From positions 1-5,060 of the forward strand of contig CALJIH010000138.1 in NCBI GenBank assembly GCA_937974135.1: a stretch of 5,060 nucleotides of DNA. Direction: 5' to 3'. This DNA comes from an uncultured Cocleimonas sp. Lineage in GTDB: Bacteria; Pseudomonadota; Gammaproteobacteria; Thiotrichales; Thiotrichaceae. The notes beneath the pieces were generated by a model. The model was not told the origin of the DNA, made no database searches, and was given only the letters and a program-made list of their open reading frames with translations. Positions 3,456 through 5,060 of the stretch are shown here, in pieces; position 1 is the stretch's first letter; every line of letters begins with the position of its first letter. The position numbers and the translations under genes were made by a program.

Positions 3456-5060
3456 TTAAGCAGAGTATTTAGAACAAATCCTTAAAGCATCATAAATAGC
3501 GGCATGTATATTTCGTGATGATACAGCATCACCAATGCGCACTAGATCAAATGATCCTTCCGGATTATTTACAGGAAGTTTTACATCACTATTAGCCAAA
3601 GCGTTGATATCAATCTCACCGTTATTTCTCGATTGAGCTTTTAGTGCTTCGTATACGTCTGCGTTGGCTTTCGTTCCATTTTCTACGACGACATGATCGA
3701 CAGTTACTGTGTTTGTTTGTGAAGTAAGAACATTTTGTAAGGTGATATCGAGTTTATCGCTATGTTTTTCGATTTCTAGAAGATCAAGATCGGTTTGAAA
3801 GCTTACACCTGCTTGGTAAAGATCGCGATGTACTACAGAGGAATTAGTCGGGCCGAGATCGTGCAGGGTGGCACGGTCTGGCGTTACAAATAAAACTTCT
3901 GCGCCTGAGTTGGCTATCACATTCGCGGCTACCGCTGCTTGGTGATCACCGTGATCATCGAATACTAATACCTCACCTTTTAGTTCTTCGCCATATAAAA
4001 CATCCCAAGTGCTCAAGGCATTTTCTGCGCCAGGAATATTTAGAGGTTCTGGCATTCCACCTGTGGCAATAACAACTAGGTCAGGATTTTCAGCGATAAT
4101 GTCATTTGCTTCGGCATAACTATTCAGTCTTATATCAATTTCTAATTTTTTGACTTGCTCAATCAACCAATCAGCAACACCCCAAAGTTGATTTCGAGTA
4201 GTACCTTTTGATGCTAGGATGAGTTGTCCACCGAGCTTATTTGATGCTTCTAATAGTGTGACCTTAAAACCGCGTAAGGATAAAACTCGGGCGGCCTCCA
4301 AACCTGCTGGGCCTGCACCGACCACGACTGCTTTATTGGTTTGGGTAAAATCGGTATGGATGATATGCGAAAGTGCTTGCTCTCGACCCGTTGCCGGATT
4401 GTGCCCGCATAAGGCTTGTTTACCTTGATTGACCCGATCAACGCAATAGCCCATACCGACACAAGGGCGAATGTCTTCCTCTTTACCTTGTGCAATCTTA
4501 CTCACTAAATAAGGGTCAGCTATCTGTGCGCGTGTCATACCTACTAAATCAACTAAGCCATCTTTGATTGCGTGGCTTGCGGTGGCGATATCGGCTATGC
4601 CACCAGCATGCATAATCGGTAGATTGACTGCTTTGCGTATCTCAGCTGCGATCGTTAAATGCGCCGCTGAAGGCATTCCCATCGGGGGAACCCAGCCTGC
4701 TAAGCCTAAATCATCGTAAGGTGCGCCAGCGAGAATGTTGAGAAAATCTACCATGCCAGAGGCTTCAAGTAGTTTTGCAATCTCGATACATTCCTCGGCT
4801 TCGAGTCCTCCTTCGCTTAATTCATCACCAGTGATGCGCAAACCGACGATAAAATCATCACCCACGCGTTCACGAATCGCATCTAACACTTGTATGGTTA
4901 AGCGTAAGCGATTGTTTAAACTGCCACCGTAATCGTCCTCACGTTTATTGATTAATGGCGATAGAAATTGCCCAAGCAAATGCGAATGTGATAACAATTC
5001 GATGCCATCAAAACCACTTTGCTTACAACGCAACGCAGTATCTGCAAAGTGTTTAATCAC
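3456..5060 (-). CDS. OYE-type NADH:flavin oxidoreductase / FAD-NAD(P) fusion, N-methyl-compound demethylase-like (N-terminus beyond the window)
   Basis: The visible 534 residues are the larger part of a two-module flavoenzyme; family members are about 650-690 residues, so some 120-150 N-terminal residues lie past the right edge. The GTG at 5060 is an internal Val codon, not a start. The TIM-barrel module runs to about visible residue 190: HLLGQFLSPLINKREDDYGGSLNNR (27-51) is the old-yellow-enzyme signature and MHAGGIADIATA (150-161) the phosphate-binding strand for FMN. The cluster region RPCVGMGYCVDR...C has Cys200, Cys206 and Cys218, with Met203 where trimethylamine dehydrogenase and dienoyl-CoA reductase have another cysteine. 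GHNPATGRE follows. The second module has the dinucleotide motif VVVGAGPAG (245-253) with Glu271, ATGG (332-335), an inserted nucleotide-binding domain (about 362-395), and VRIGDAVSSRNIHAAIYDA (507-525) near the end. Wording around the cluster recalls demethylases of N-methylproline, betaines or dimethylglycine; the substrate is not certain. No terminator follows on its strand. Confidence 0.9.
   Translation of the reverse strand: MIKHFADTALRCKQSGFDGIELLSHSHLLGQFLSPLINKREDDYGGSLNNRLRLTIQVLDAIRERVGDDFIVGLRITGDELSEGGLEAEECIEIAKLLEASGMVDFLNILAGAPYDDLGLAGWVPPMGMPSAAHLTIAAEIRKAVNLPIMHAGGIADIATASHAIKDGLVDLVGMTRAQIADPYLVSKIAQGKEEDIRPCVGMGYCVDRVNQGKQALCGHNPATGREQALSHIIHTDFTQTNKAVVVGAGPAGLEAARVLSLRGFKVTLLEASNKLGGQLILASKGTTRNQLWGVADWLIEQVKKLEIDIRLNSYAEANDIIAENPDLVVIATGGMPEPLNIPGAENALSTWDVLYGEELKGEVLVFDDHGDHQAAVAANVIANSGAEVLFVTPDRATLHDLGPTNSSVVHRDLYQAGVSFQTDLDLLEIEKHSDKLDITLQNVLTSQTNTVTVDHVVVENGTKANADVYEALKAQSRNNGEIDINALANSDVKLPVNNPEGSFDLVRIGDAVSSRNIHAAIYDALRICSKYSA

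Noticed and set aside
4219..4932. Three open frames inside the flavoenzyme gene (4219-4428 plus, 4250-4495 minus, 4735-4932 plus)
   Set aside because: All are covered by the continuous, motif-rich flavoenzyme frame and show no recognisable product.
5058..5060. GTG at the right edge as a start codon of the flavoenzyme
   Set aside because: It falls inside the TIM-barrel module; the family's first barrel strands are missing, so the true start must lie outside the window.

Overview
The window is AT-rich DNA from a Gram-negative bacterium, most likely a gammaproteobacterium. The evidence is the protein families present (sigma-like glutathione S-transferase, CENP-V/GFA-type zinc protein, siderophore-interacting flavoreductase, an old-yellow-enzyme/disulfide-reductase fusion), the probable Tat signal on one enzyme, and clear AGGAG-type ribosome binding sites. 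I cannot name a genus. No rRNA, tRNA, CRISPR array, integrase or full insertion sequence is visible.

Layout. Positions 1-13 hold the first four codons of a leftward gene. It diverges from a MarR-family regulator (111-584, plus strand) across a 97-bp control region that carries a TATAAT box and a 23-bp imperfect palindrome. The space from 585 to 760 has no gene and is filled by repeat-like DNA. A glutathione S-transferase (761-1381, plus) follows and ends in a strong intrinsic terminator. Two leftward genes come next and look co-transcribed: an exported intradiol-dioxygenase-like protein (2286-2852), then a siderophore-interacting FAD reductase (1429-2226). A 183-bp divergent control region separates them from a GFA/CENP-V-type zinc protein (3036-3434, plus). 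This gene converges on a large leftward OYE-type flavoenzyme (3456-5060) whose N-terminus lies beyond the right edge.

How the genes fit together. This is a set of small detoxification and redox units, not one pathway operon. GST and GFA-like proteins suggest glutathione-linked or electrophile stress. The OYE fusion resembles demethylases of N-methylated compounds. The dioxygenase plus reductase pair is the most suggestive partnership: a catechol-cleaving fold outside the membrane together with a cytoplasmic ferric-chelate reductase.

The least explained signal is a 17-base G-rich motif, AAAAAGT(A/G)GGGGGGTGT. It occurs three times in the same orientation, always at gene boundaries, and one copy supplies the stop codon of the GFA-like gene.
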